From assembly GCA_963755335.1 (NCBI GenBank), contig CAVWJW010000008.1:1488001-1552000 (forward strand): 64,000 nucleotides of DNA. The letters are read 5' to 3'. Source of the DNA: UBA10649 sp963755335. Lineage in GTDB: Bacteria; Actinomycetota; Actinomycetes; S36-B12. Numbering within the stretch: the first letter of the stretch is position 1; every line of letters starts with the position of its first letter. The notes below the pieces were generated by a model that was not told the DNA's origin, did no database searches, and saw only the letters and a program-made list of their open reading frames with translations. Positions 56,973-64,000 of the stretch are shown here, piece by piece. Made by a program: the position numbers and the translations under genes.

Positions 56973-58403
56973 TCAGCCAGCCGAGTTCGGGCCGATGCCC
57001 TGCTTGACCAGCTCCTGGATGATCTGAGCCGACTCATCGAAGCCGATGAGCACGATCGCCTCAGCACCGGCAGCCTTGATCTTCGCGACGTCAGCCGAGA
57101 AGTCCGTGGCCTTCGGGTCGTAGACGACCTTGGCGGCAACCTCGCCGCCACCCTCAGTGATCGCCTTCTCGACGTTGGCGGCCAGGCCGTCGCCGTACGA
57201 GTCCTGGAGCTGCATGATGGCGACCTTGGTGTAGCCGTCCTGCAGGACCAGGGAGCCGAGGAACGCGCCCTGGAGCACGTCGGACGGAGCGGTACGCCAG
57301 TACAGGCCGTGGTCCGGAGCCGTCGTCAGTGCGGGCGAGGTGTTGGCGGGCGAGATCATGAGGACGCCAGCGTTGGTGACCTGGTCGAGAACGGCCAGCG
57401 TGGAGCTGGACGAGGCCGCACCGACGATCACGTCAGGGTTGAGCGGCAGCAGGCGCTTGATCGTCTGCGGGCCGGTCTGGGTCGACGTGTCGCCCGAGTC
57501 ACCCTCCTGGAGCACGACCTTGTCGGCCGTCGCGATGCCGGGGATGCCTCCAGCAGCCTTGATCTCCTTGATGGCGAGCTTCACGCCGGCGACCTCCGGT
57601 GGGCCGAGGAACGCAAGCGAACCGGTGACCGGGAGGAAGGTGCCAACGGTGAAGGTGCCGTCGTTGGCACCCTTCTGCTTCACGCCGTCAATCGGATTGG
57701 CAGTGCCCTCGGGCTTGATCTCGCCCTTCTGGAACTGCACGTTCGACACCAGGTGGTTGTCGGGGCCGAACTGGTAGACGCCGATGGTGGCCGTCGTCGG
57801 GTCGCCGGCATCCCAGAAGTTGATGTTGCCCGACTTGCCGTTGTAGTGGATCTTCTTGCCCGCCGCGATGGCGTCGAGGCACTCCTTGTAGCTCGCGCAG
57901 TTGTCGGCGCCGTTGGTGATGGCGACCATCTGCTTGGCCATGTCGACGCCCGCATCGGACTTCGCCTGCGCTGCCGCGAGCGCAGCCACCATGACGGCGT
58001 CGTACGACTCAGGACCGTAGGAGAAGTCCTTGAGGTTGGGATCGACCTCGAGCATCGCCGCCTTGAAGTCGGCAGAGGTCTCGGCGCCAGGGATGGTGCC
58101 CTTCACACCGTTCAGGGTGCCCGCAGGGAGCTTGTCGCCCAGTGCGTTGCCCGTGTTGCCGTCGACCAGGTAGAGCGGGGTCCCCGTGGATACGGGTGCC
58201 GCACTGCCGCTGGCCGCCGCAGCGCTGCTGGCGGGTGCCGCGCTGCTGGCCGGTGCCGCGCTGCTCGCAGCCGCTGCTGCGCTGCTCGCCGGCGCTGCGC
58301 TGGAACTGGACTCGCTGGACGAGCTGCTACCGCCACAGGCGGCAAGAGCCAGCGAGGCCACTCCGAGCACGGCGGCCGACTTAAAGACCGTGGTGCGCTT
58401 CAT
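56973..58403 (-). CDS. livK: HAAT substrate-binding lipoprotein with circularly permuted fold
   Basis: Type-1 periplasmic binding lipoprotein of 476 residues, one intact frame. Residues 1-23 are a lipoprotein signal (lipobox LAAC, C23) and 24-74 a Ser/Ala/Pro-rich spacer. Residues 75-232 (from LYLVDGN through SYDAVMVAALAAA to GVYQFGPDN) match the C-terminal part of LivJ/LivK proteins. Residues 250-476 (FTVGTFLPVTGSLAFLGPPE through SPANTSPAL and TAPSDVLQG to VLIGFDESAQIIQELVKQGIG) match the N-terminal part. The order is therefore reversed relative to the family, with the new ends in the loop after the QELVKQGIG helix. Strong AAGGAG precedes the ATG. It is convergent with livHMGF, which lacks its own binding protein, so it is the likely partner. 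Confidence 0.9.
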   Translation of the reverse strand: MKRTTVFKSAAVLGVASLALAACGGSSSSSESSSSAAPASSAAAAASSAAPASSAAPASSAAAASGSAAPVSTGTPLYLVDGNTGNALGDKLPAGTLNGVKGTIPGAETSADFKAAMLEVDPNLKDFSYGPESYDAVMVAALAAAQAKSDAGVDMAKQMVAITNGADNCASYKECLDAIAAGKKIHYNGKSGNINFWDAGDPTTATIGVYQFGPDNHLVSNVQFQKGEIKPEGTANPIDGVKQKGANDGTFTVGTFLPVTGSLAFLGPPEVAGVKLAIKEIKAAGGIPGIATADKVVLQEGDSGDTSTQTGPQTIKRLLPLNPDVIVGAASSSSTLAVLDQVTNAGVLMISPANTSPALTTAPDHGLYWRTAPSDVLQGAFLGSLVLQDGYTKVAIMQLQDSYGDGLAANVEKAITEGGGEVAAKVVYDPKATDFSADVAKIKAAGAEAIVLIGFDESAQIIQELVKQGIGPNSAG

Positions 58404-58536
58404 GCAGTCTCCTTGACAAATGACAAGCGACGGCGGCTACCGTCGCGTAGCGGTACCTTACGTGCCGGTTGTTACGCCCGAGTATCAACGGCACCACATT
58501 GATGCGGCTTCGTGACCTTGTTCCACTCTTTCTAGA
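58404..58536. other. livK upstream region
   Basis: 133 bp between livK and pdtaR, AT-richer than its surroundings, holding the livK promoter and leader. A direct TGACAA-A-TGACAA repeat lies just before the AAGGAG ribosome-binding site. I see no clear terminator for the leftward pdtaR transcript. Confidence 0.4.
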
Positions 58537-59112
58537 TTACTTTTGTCGGCTTTGCGCCAGTATCTGAGCGGCCGCCTCGGCCAGGGTCACCCGTCCGTCC
58601 ATCGCCGCCCGACGCAGTGCGGCGAAGGCCGCCGGCTCGCTGAGACCCTCCGCCGTCTCCAGATGGAGCTTCGCGCGATCCACGACCTCCCGGGCCGCCT
58701 GACGCTCCCGCAGGGTCGCGATCTGCGCCTCGAGGTCGCGCATCTGCTCCCAGCGCGCGACGGCCACCTCGATCGCCGGGGCGAGGTCGGCCTTCCCGAA
58801 CGGCTTGACGAGATAGCCGAGAGCCCCGGCACTGGTCGCCCGCTCAACCGTCTCCCGCTGGCTGAAGGCGGTGACCATCACGACGGGGGCCAGGCCGTCC
58901 GCGATGATCTCCTCCGCGGCCGACAGCCCGTCGCGCCGCGGCATCGCCACGTCCATGAAGACCACGTCGGGATGCAGGGACCGGGTGAGGTCCACCGCCG
59001 CCTGGCCGTCGCCCGCCTGGCCCACCACCTCGTACCCGCACTCCCCCAGCAACTCGACGAGATCCATGCGAATCAGGGCTTCGTCCTCTGCCACCAGCAC
59101 CGTCACAGCCAT
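58537..59112 (-). CDS. pdtaR: ANTAR-domain response regulator (PdtaR-like)
   Basis: A 191-residue response regulator with RNA-binding output. The receiver domain has acidic E9-D10-E11, phospho-acceptor D54 in FMDVAMP, and lysine in YLVKPFGK near 104. A coiled-coil linker leads to the ANTAR domain (about 125-185), with AKLHLETAEGLSEPAAFAALRRAAMDGR carrying the antiterminator signature. In mycobacteria PdtaR acts with the PdtaS kinase to control transcription termination; no kinase is adjacent here. A TAGGCT hexamer lies 7 nt before the ATG, implying a leaderless mRNA. Divergent from the tRNA gene. Confidence 0.94.
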   Translation of the reverse strand: MAVTVLVAEDEALIRMDLVELLGECGYEVVGQAGDGQAAVDLTRSLHPDVVFMDVAMPRRDGLSAAEEIIADGLAPVVMVTAFSQRETVERATSAGALGYLVKPFGKADLAPAIEVAVARWEQMRDLEAQIATLRERQAAREVVDRAKLHLETAEGLSEPAAFAALRRAAMDGRVTLAEAAAQILAQSRQK

Positions 59113-59119
59113 GCTCGTG

Positions 59120-59125
59120 AGCCTA
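59120..59125 (-). promoter_or_regulatory. -10 element for a leaderless transcript (pdtaR)
   Basis: Minus-strand TAGGCT lies 7 nt before the pdtaR ATG, without a ribosome-binding site. Confidence 0.45.
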
Positions 59126-59151
59126 GGCCCGACCGGTAACCTTGCTCGCGC

Positions 59152-59225
59152 GCCCCGGTATCCCAACCGGCAGAGGAAGCGGTCTCAAACACCGTCCAGT
59201 GTGGGTTCAAATCCCACCCGGGGCA
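59152..59225 (+). tRNA. tRNA with anticodon CAA and a short variable loop
   Basis: Complete cloverleaf of 74 nt without encoded CCA. Acceptor GCCCCGG pairs with CCGGGGC (7 bp) and the discriminator is A. The D arm TCC/GGA has GG in the loop. The anticodon arm is GCGGT/ACCGT around CTCAAAC, anticodon CAA. The T arm is GTGGG/CCCAC with loop TTCAAAT. CAA reads UUG (Leu), but the variable region is only 5 nt (CCAGT), whereas bacterial leucine tRNAs have a long class II variable arm. Could be a leucine tRNA of unusual form or a tRNA-like gene. A TAACCT -10 lies about 10 bp upstream. Confidence 0.8.
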
Positions 59226-59339
59226 CTCGCGAGAGAAGTGCAACCTCGCTGGCCGCGGACCTGTCGGCGGGAACAGGATCGGCGTACCGTGCCGAAGGTG
59301 GTTGCGCTCACGCAACGGGTGGCGCCACGGCAGGATCAT

Positions 59340-59379
59340 GAAGGCGGCCGTCTCTACTGACCTCCTGGCGGCCGCCTTC
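59340..59379 (+). terminator. Hairpin after the tRNA gene
   Basis: Perfect 11-bp inverted repeat GAAGGCGGCCG ... CGGCCGCCTTC with an 18-nt loop, 115 bp after the tRNA and 76 bp before the lipoprotein start. Probable tRNA terminator. The rest of the 229-bp gap (59226-59454) holds no gene I can support. Confidence 0.65.
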
Positions 59380-59454
59380 GCCTGTCTGCCTCGTTCAGCA
59401 CCCCGTTCCTCGTGCCGAGGCCCTACTGTGGCGCCCACACAGGAGGAGGAAGCC

Positions 59455-59979
59455 ATGTCCGTCAATCGCCGCGCAGCAGCACTGGCCGTTGCCGCCCTAA
59501 TCGCCCTCGGATCCCCCGTTCTCACCGCTTGCGGCAGCGCCGTGCAAGGCGCGGTCGAGAAGGCGGCGGGTGACGCGATCGGCGGCAACGTCGACATCAA
59601 CAGCAACGGCCTGTCGGTCACCGACAGCAACGGGAACCAGGTCCAGATCGGCGAGGACGTCACCATGCCGAGCAACTGGCCCGCCGAGGTCCCGCAGTTC
59701 GCGGGCGGCAAGCTCGCATCGGTCATGGTCGCGGGTGACGGCTCCAGCGTGAATGCGATGTGGACGACCGACGCCGCTGTCGCCGATGCCGCGAAGGCGT
59801 ACGGCGATGCGCTCACGGGGGGCGGCTACACGCAGGACCAGACCGCCAACGCCGGCGGCGCCGAGACCTCGCAGTACTCGGGCAACGGCTATCAGGTCAA
59901 CGTGGTCGTCAGCGGCACCGACGGGTCCACCACCGTGCTCGTCAACGCCGAGAAGTCCTCGACTCCCTCGTCGTCGTAG
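59455..59979 (+). CDS. Uncharacterised secreted lipoprotein
   Basis: A 174-residue exported protein of unknown function. N-terminus MSVNRRAAALAVAALIALG is a signal sequence, ending in a lipobox-like VLTAC (C24). The mature part is Gly/Asn/Ala-rich with an acidic N-terminal part (GGNVDINSNGLSVTDSNGNQVQIGED), a WPAEVPQFAGG motif and a repeated beta-strand pattern ending SGTDGSTTVLVNAEKS. The AGGAGGAGGA ribosome-binding site fixes the start at 59455. Convergent with nusB. Homologues of this type are common in actinobacteria, but I know no function. Confidence 0.82.
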   Translation: MSVNRRAAALAVAALIALGSPVLTACGSAVQGAVEKAAGDAIGGNVDINSNGLSVTDSNGNQVQIGEDVTMPSNWPAEVPQFAGGKLASVMVAGDGSSVNAMWTTDAAVADAAKAYGDALTGGGYTQDQTANAGGAETSQYSGNGYQVNVVVSGTDGSTTVLVNAEKSSTPSSS

Positions 59980-59986
59980 GCCTGGC

Positions 59987-60415
59987 CTACTTCTCGATCA
60001 CGAGCCGGGGCTTGAGCTCGGCGAGGCGGGCCAGCAGGCCGTTGACGAACGAGGCGGACTCGTCGGTGGACAGGTCCTGTGCCAGGTTGACGGCCTCGGA
60101 GATGGCCACCGCGTCGGGCACGTCGTCGCGCCAGAGCAGCTCGTAGGAGCCGATGCGCAGGATCGCGCGGTCCACGGCCGGCATGCGGTCGAGGGACCAG
60201 CCCATCGAGTAGCTCCCGAGGAGCTCGTCGATGTAGGCCTGGTGGGCGACGACGCCGTCGACGAGCTCGGTCACGTACTCGTTGAGCGTCGACTGCCCCT
60301 CGTCGGAACGTCGGGCAGCGGTCGCGGCCAGGATGTCGACGGCCGGGACGGAGCGGATGTCCGCCTCGTAGAGGACGTCGAGCGCACGCTTGCGCGCCTT
60401 GCTTCGGGCTGACAC
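59987..60415 (-). CDS. nusB: Transcription antitermination factor NusB
   Basis: RNA-binding protein of the rRNA antitermination complex with NusE (S10). 142 residues, all-helical: SKARKRALDVLYEADIR at the start, then LDRMPAVDRAILRIGSYELLW and ISEAVNLAQDLSTDESASFVNGLL, the NusB landmarks. The GTG start lies 16 bp after efp. The order aroQ-pepQ-efp-nusB is widely conserved in Gram-positives. Confidence 0.95.
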   Translation of the reverse strand: MSARSKARKRALDVLYEADIRSVPAVDILAATAARRSDEGQSTLNEYVTELVDGVVAHQAYIDELLGSYSMGWSLDRMPAVDRAILRIGSYELLWRDDVPDAVAISEAVNLAQDLSTDESASFVNGLLARLAELKPRLVIEK

Positions 60416-60431
60416 CGGGAGTCTGCGCTGG

Positions 60432-60995
60432 TCAGTCGTTGATGCGGCCGAGGTACGACCCGTCGCGGGTGTCGACCTTGACCTTGGTGTCCGACTCGAG
60501 GAACAGCGGCACCTGGATCTCGGCGCCCGTCTCGAGCGTCGCCGGCTTGGTGCCACCGGTCGAGCGGTCGCCCTGCAGTCCCGGCTCGGTGTAGGTGATC
60601 ATCAGCTCGACCGACGCCGGGAGCTCGATGTAGATCGGGACGCCCTCGTGGGTGGCCACCGTCGCGGTCTGCTGCTCGAGAAGGTACTTCGACATGTCAC
60701 CGACGACCGGTGTCGGCACGTGCACCTGGTCGTACGTCTGGGTGTCCATGAACACCCAGTCCTCGCCGTCCTTGTACAGGTACTGCATCTCGCGCTTGTC
60801 GACCGTCGCCGTCTCGATCTTCAGGCCGGCGTTGAACGTCCGGTCCACCACCTTGCCGGTGAGCACGTTCTTCAGCTTCGTGCGCACGAAGGCGCCACCC
60901 TTGCCGGGCTTGACGTGCTGGAACTCGACGACGGTCCAGAGGACGCCGTCCATGTTCAGGACAAGGCCGTTCTTGAGGTCATTCGTGGTCGCCAC
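60432..60995 (-). CDS. efp: Elongation factor P
   Basis: Relieves ribosome stalling at polyproline. 187 residues with the three beta-barrel domains: the KOW-like N-terminal domain with the loop VKPGKGGAFVR, where K32 is the position modified in many bacteria, then two OB domains with the GDRSTGGTKPATLETGAEIQVPLF signature. No modifying enzymes (EpmA, YmfI) are seen in the window. It lies 26 bp downstream of pepQ and 16 bp upstream of nusB. Confidence 0.97.
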   Translation of the reverse strand: MATTNDLKNGLVLNMDGVLWTVVEFQHVKPGKGGAFVRTKLKNVLTGKVVDRTFNAGLKIETATVDKREMQYLYKDGEDWVFMDTQTYDQVHVPTPVVGDMSKYLLEQQTATVATHEGVPIYIELPASVELMITYTEPGLQGDRSTGGTKPATLETGAEIQVPLFLESDTKVKVDTRDGSYLGRIND

Positions 60996-61021
60996 GCGAG
61001 CTGCTCCTGTGCCGTTGCCCG

Positions 61022-62107
61022 TCAGCCCACGACGAGCAGGTCGCGAGAAGCCTCGGTGAGGATCCGCGGACCGGCGTCGGTGACGACGAGGGTGTCTTCG
61101 ATGCGAACTCCGCCGCGCCCGGTGAGGTAAACCCCCGGCTCGACGGTGATCGCCATGTTGGCCTCGATGGTACCCGTCGAGCGAGGACCGATCATCGGCG
61201 CCTCATGGATGTCGAGGCCGACCCCGTGGCCCAGTCCGTGGGTGAACTGCTCTCCGAAGCCGGCCCGTGCGATCGGTTCTCGGGCGGAGGCGTCGATCGC
61301 GAACTGCGACGCTCCTGCTCGGCAGGCCGCGCGGGCGGCCGCCTGGCCCCGCTGGACCGCCTCGTGGATCTCGACCTGCCAGGGCTCGGGATCGGCCCCG
61401 ACGACGAACGTGCGGGTCATGTCAGCGTGGTAGCCGTCAACGCGAGCACCGGCATCGATGACGAGGAGGTCGCCCCGCTGCAGGGTGGTGGCGTCAGGCT
61501 CGTGGTGCGGCACTGCGGAATGCGCGCCCGTTGCGACGATCGTGTCGAAGGCACGGTCCTCGGCTCCCAGCTCGCCGAACAGCTGCTCGAGCCGGCGGGC
61601 CAGGGCGACCTCGGTACTGCCGACCGTGATCTCGCCGGCCAGCGCCGCCAAGGCCGAGGCCGTGATGGCGCACGCGCGGGCAAGGGCGTCCAGTTCCCCG
61701 TCGTCCTTGACGGCTCGAAGTTCCTCCACCAGGGCTCCCCCGACGGAGATCGCCATGCCCGCGTCGCGCAGCCCATCGAAGTCGGCGATGGACATCACCG
61801 GCTCCACCAGCACGGCGCTGTCCCGAATAGACGTGCAGACGGCGGCCAGGGTGGCGCGGTCGATGACGGTCGGCAGTCCGGGTGCCTGCTCCCCCACCTG
61901 GTCCTGATACCGGCCGTCCGTCCCGATCAGGTCGTCGGCCGGGTCCGCCCCGACCACGAGCACGGCGTTGCTCCCGGAGAAGCCGGTCAGGTAGCGGACG
62001 TTTGCCAGATTCGTGACGAGCAGCAGCCGGCCCGGGTGACGGACCTTGAGCAGGGCCCTGAGGCTGTCCCGGCGCCGGGCGTGCCGGGCTGCGGCACCCG
62101 CGATCAC
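61022..62107 (-). CDS. pepQ: M24 family Xaa-Pro peptidase
   Basis: Proline-specific metallopeptidase (aminopeptidase P/prolidase type), 361 residues. The N-terminal creatinase-like domain (about 1-125) has LLLVTNLANVRYLTGFSGSNA. The catalytic pita-bread domain has the five metal ligands in DAGARVDGYHADMTRTF (two Asp), THGLGHGVGLDIHE (His), TVEPGVY (Glu) and RIEDTLVV (Glu). The GTG start overlaps the aroQ stop (GTGA). Located between aroQ and efp, as in many Gram-positives. Confidence 0.94.
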   Translation of the reverse strand: MIAGAAARHARRRDSLRALLKVRHPGRLLLVTNLANVRYLTGFSGSNAVLVVGADPADDLIGTDGRYQDQVGEQAPGLPTVIDRATLAAVCTSIRDSAVLVEPVMSIADFDGLRDAGMAISVGGALVEELRAVKDDGELDALARACAITASALAALAGEITVGSTEVALARRLEQLFGELGAEDRAFDTIVATGAHSAVPHHEPDATTLQRGDLLVIDAGARVDGYHADMTRTFVVGADPEPWQVEIHEAVQRGQAAARAACRAGASQFAIDASAREPIARAGFGEQFTHGLGHGVGLDIHEAPMIGPRSTGTIEANMAITVEPGVYLTGRGGVRIEDTLVVTDAGPRILTEASRDLLVVG

Positions 62108-62541
62108 GAGGCGAGCAGCGTGGCGACGGCGCGCAGGGCCAGGCGGTAGGAGTCGATGCCGAAGCCGGCGATCGTTCCGGTCGCGACCCCCGAGACCACC
62201 GACGTGTGCCGGAACTCCTCGCGGGCGGCAGGGTTCGAGATATGCACCTCGACGAGCGGCGTGGTCACCATCGCGCAGGCGTCGCGCAGGGCGTAGGAGT
62301 AGTGCGTGAACGCGGCCGGGTTCAGGACGACTGCGGCGCCCTCGTCCTGCGCGCGGTGGAGCCATCCGATGAGCTCGGACTCGTCGTTGGTCTGCAGCAC
62401 GGTCGCCGAGAGCCCGAGATCCACAGCGCAGGACAGGCATTCCGCCTCGAGGTCGGCGAACGTGGTGCGCCCGTAGATCTCCGGCTCGCGCGTGCCCAGG
62501 CGATTGAGATTGGGTCCGTTGAGGACGTACACGTGCGCCAT
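62104..62541 (-). CDS. aroQ: 3-dehydroquinate dehydratase, type II
   Basis: Third step of the shikimate pathway. 145 residues, dodecameric type II enzyme: VLNGPNLNRLGTREPEIYG (7-24) with the catalytic Y23 and R18, QTNDESELI, NPAAFTHYS and VEVHISN with the catalytic histidine near 100. Intact. The ATG is preceded by TAGAGT at 7-nt spacing, so it could be transcribed as a leaderless message separate from aroB. Confidence 0.97.
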   Translation of the reverse strand: MAHVYVLNGPNLNRLGTREPEIYGRTTFADLEAECLSCAVDLGLSATVLQTNDESELIGWLHRAQDEGAAVVLNPAAFTHYSYALRDACAMVTTPLVEVHISNPAAREEFRHTSVVSGVATGTIAGFGIDSYRLALRAVATLLAS

Positions 62542-62548
62542 GGCGCGC

Positions 62549-62554
62549 ACTCTA
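62549..62554 (-). promoter_or_regulatory. -10 element for a leaderless transcript (aroQ)
   Basis: Minus-strand TAGAGT lies 7 nt before the aroQ ATG and overlaps the last codon of aroB. Confidence 0.4.
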
Positions 62555-63658
62555 CGCGGCACCGTCGCTGATGGACGCGTACGCAGCCGCGAGCAAAGCC
62601 GGGTCCGGACCCTCCCAGACGACCGGATGCCCGATGCCCTGCAGCACCACGAACCGCAGCAGCGACCCGCGCGCCTTCTTGTCGATCGCCATCGCGCCGT
62701 ACAGCGCATCCCAGTGGCCGGGCGCGTAACTGGTCGGCAGCCCGAGCGACGTCAGGACGCGACGGTGCCGGTCGACGTCCTCGTCCGAGAGCCGACCGCC
62801 CAGGGCCGCCAGCTCGGCGACGTACATCATCCCCACCGACACGGCCGCGCCATGCCGCCAGCGGTAGCGCTCGCGCTTCTCGACCGCATGGCCGAACGTG
62901 TGGCCGTAGTTCAGGACCTCACGACCGATGCTGCCATCGCCGATCGTCGCCGAGGTCTCGGTGAAGTCGGAGCCGACGACGTCCGCCTTCACCTGCACCG
63001 CCCGGCGGATCAGGTCGGGGAGCAGGTCGCCCACGACGTCGGTGGAGCCGAACGGATCCCGCTCGACGTCGTCGAGGATCGACGGGTCACTGGTGAACCC
63101 GACCTTGACGACCTCGGCCATTCCGGCCAGCAGGTCGTTGCGCGGCAGCGTCTCGAGGGCGTTGACGTCGCAGATGACGCCGGAAGGACTCCAGAACGAG
63201 CCGACGAGGTTCTTGCCGGCCGCCGTGTTGATGCCGGTCTTGCCGCCCACCGCCGCGTCGACCATGCCGAGCAGGGTGGTGGGTACCTGCACGACGCGGA
63301 TGCCACGCAGCCACGTCGCAGCGACGAAGCCGGCCAGGTCGGTGGTGGCCCCGCCGCCGAGTCCGACCACGGCGTCACTGCGCGTGAAGCCTGCCGAGCC
63401 GAGGACCGTCCAGCAGAAGGCGGCGACCTCCGCCGTCTTCGCATCCTCGGCCTCGGGGACCTCGACCAGTGTCACCTCGAAGCCGGCGTCCTTGAGGTCG
63501 TCGCGGATCGCCTCCGCCGAGGTCAGCAGCGCGCCCGGGTGCACGACGGCGACCCGCTTGGCGCCGGCCAGCATCCTGGGCAGTTGCGCCAGCAGGCCTC
63601 GTCCGATGACGACGTCGTACTCGCGCTCGGCCTGAACCCGGATCACCGTGTCACTCAC
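62552..63658 (-). CDS. aroB: 3-dehydroquinate synthase
   Basis: Second step of the shikimate pathway, NAD- and metal-dependent cyclisation of DAHP. 368 residues, intact. NAD site in VVGLGGGATTDLAGFVAATWLRGI, QVPTTLLGMVDAAVGGKTGIN, metal histidines in NYGHTFGHAVE, and ALYGAMAIDKKARGSLLRFV near the C-terminus. The GTG start overlaps the aroK 3' end by 8 bp, so aroK-aroB are coupled. Confidence 0.97.
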   Translation of the reverse strand: MSDTVIRVQAEREYDVVIGRGLLAQLPRMLAGAKRVAVVHPGALLTSAEAIRDDLKDAGFEVTLVEVPEAEDAKTAEVAAFCWTVLGSAGFTRSDAVVGLGGGATTDLAGFVAATWLRGIRVVQVPTTLLGMVDAAVGGKTGINTAAGKNLVGSFWSPSGVICDVNALETLPRNDLLAGMAEVVKVGFTSDPSILDDVERDPFGSTDVVGDLLPDLIRRAVQVKADVVGSDFTETSATIGDGSIGREVLNYGHTFGHAVEKRERYRWRHGAAVSVGMMYVAELAALGGRLSDEDVDRHRRVLTSLGLPTSYAPGHWDALYGAMAIDKKARGSLLRFVVLQGIGHPVVWEGPDPALLAAAYASISDGAA

Positions 63659-64000
63659 CGCGGACCACCTTCACGACCTCGTCGGCAACCTGCCGCACGC
63701 TGTGCCCCGACGTGTCGACGACAGCCGACGCGATGGACGAGTACACCGGCTCGCGCTGTTCGAGCAGGGCGGCGAGGGTGCCGCGAACATTGCCGAGCAG
63801 GAGCGGCCGAGCCTGGTTCATGCCCACGCGGTGGGCGGCGTCCGCGAGGCTCACCTTCAGCCAGACGACACGGTGGCCCGCCAGGCGCTCGCGCGTCTCA
63901 GCTCGCATGACCGCCCCGCCACCGAGGGCAAGCACACCCTCGGTGCCGTCCAGGCTCCTGGCGACGGCATCGGCCTCGAGGTCGCGGAAGGCGTCCTCGC
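63651..64000 (-). CDS. aroK: Shikimate kinase, 5' end cut by window
   Basis: Fifth step of the shikimate pathway (ATP-dependent 3-phosphorylation of shikimate). Only the last 116 residues are visible; the P-loop lies outside. What remains matches the family: EDAFRDLEADAV (substrate-binding region), VLALGGGAVM, the lid segment QARPLLLGN with the conserved arginine, and EQREPVYSSIA. It overlaps aroB by 8 bp. Confidence 0.93.
   Translation of the reverse strand, partial: EDAFRDLEADAVARSLDGTEGVLALGGGAVMRAETRERLAGHRVVWLKVSLADAAHRVGMNQARPLLLGNVRGTLAALLEQREPVYSSIASAVVDTSGHSVRQVADEVVKVVRGE

Noticed and set aside
56973..58403. Misassembly as the cause of the reversed lobe order in LivK
   Set aside because: A chance rearrangement would be unlikely to keep one frame, a natural signal-spacer-domain join, an in-frame interlobe linker and a stop followed by a terminator. 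Kept only as the alternative to test.

Overview
The window is about 70% GC with strong GC3 bias and dense, mostly head-to-tail genes joined by ATGA or GTGA overlaps. It is chromosomal housekeeping DNA of a high-GC actinobacterium. The combination of WhiA, RbpA, actinobacterial OpcA, SufR, an InhA-type FabI and a PdtaR-like ANTAR regulator, plus the gene order, points to Actinomycetota and most likely Propionibacteriales/Nocardioidaceae (inference from gene content and order). I see no phage, insertion sequence, CRISPR array, plasmid function or secondary-metabolite cluster.

Layout. 0-8.3 kb: PgsA-like phosphatidyltransferase, TSUP carrier, ABC ATPase, SerB, SixA, FabI-FabG, TMEM175-like channel, dodecin, DUF3099 protein, SURF1. 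8.3-12.6 kb: ABC exporter, enoyl-CoA hydratase-like protein, ABC-F ATPase. 12.6-19.1 kb: SUF iron-sulfur operon read leftwards (sufR-sufB-sufD-Rieske-sufC-sufS-sufU-sufT). 19.1-22.7 kb: ABC ATPase-permease pair, heme A synthase ctaA convergent with ctaB. 22.8-29.3 kb: pentose phosphate genes tkt-tal-zwf-opcA-pgl. 29.4-36.2 kb, leftwards: rbpA, secG, tpiA-pgk-gap, whiA, yvcK, rapZ. 36.2-49.4 kb: uvrC, two Rieske lipoproteins, uvrA, metallo-beta-lactamase protein, two TerC proteins, uvrB, coaE, rpsA. 49.5-52.6 kb: polA and a thioesterase. 52.7-58.4 kb: a branched-chain amino acid (HAAT) ABC transporter livHMGF with a convergent livK. 58.5-64 kb: pdtaR, a tRNA, a lipoprotein, nusB, efp, pepQ, aroQ, aroB, aroK.

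Functionally the genes cover central carbon flow (pentose phosphate, lower glycolysis, serine, shikimate), nucleotide excision repair (uvrA/B/C, polA), Fe-S assembly, cytochrome oxidase maturation (ctaA, ctaB, SURF1), fatty-acid elongation, envelope and division control (whiA, yvcK, rapZ) and one solute uptake system.

Two points stand out. (1) The HAAT transporter is unusual. Its binding protein has the two halves of the type-1 periplasmic-binding fold in reversed order, a circular permutation. Its LivH permease carries an N-terminal secreted Ig-like/carboxypeptidase-regulatory-like domain, and LivG and LivF have N-terminal extensions. (2) Sixteen otherwise intact housekeeping genes are broken by 26 single-base indels (23 insertions, 3 deletions), nearly all of G or C. 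Correcting them restores family-length frames in every case, so I annotate these as full-length genes with probable consensus errors, not as pseudogenes. Many genes have a -10-like hexamer 6-7 nt before the start codon, implying leaderless mRNAs.
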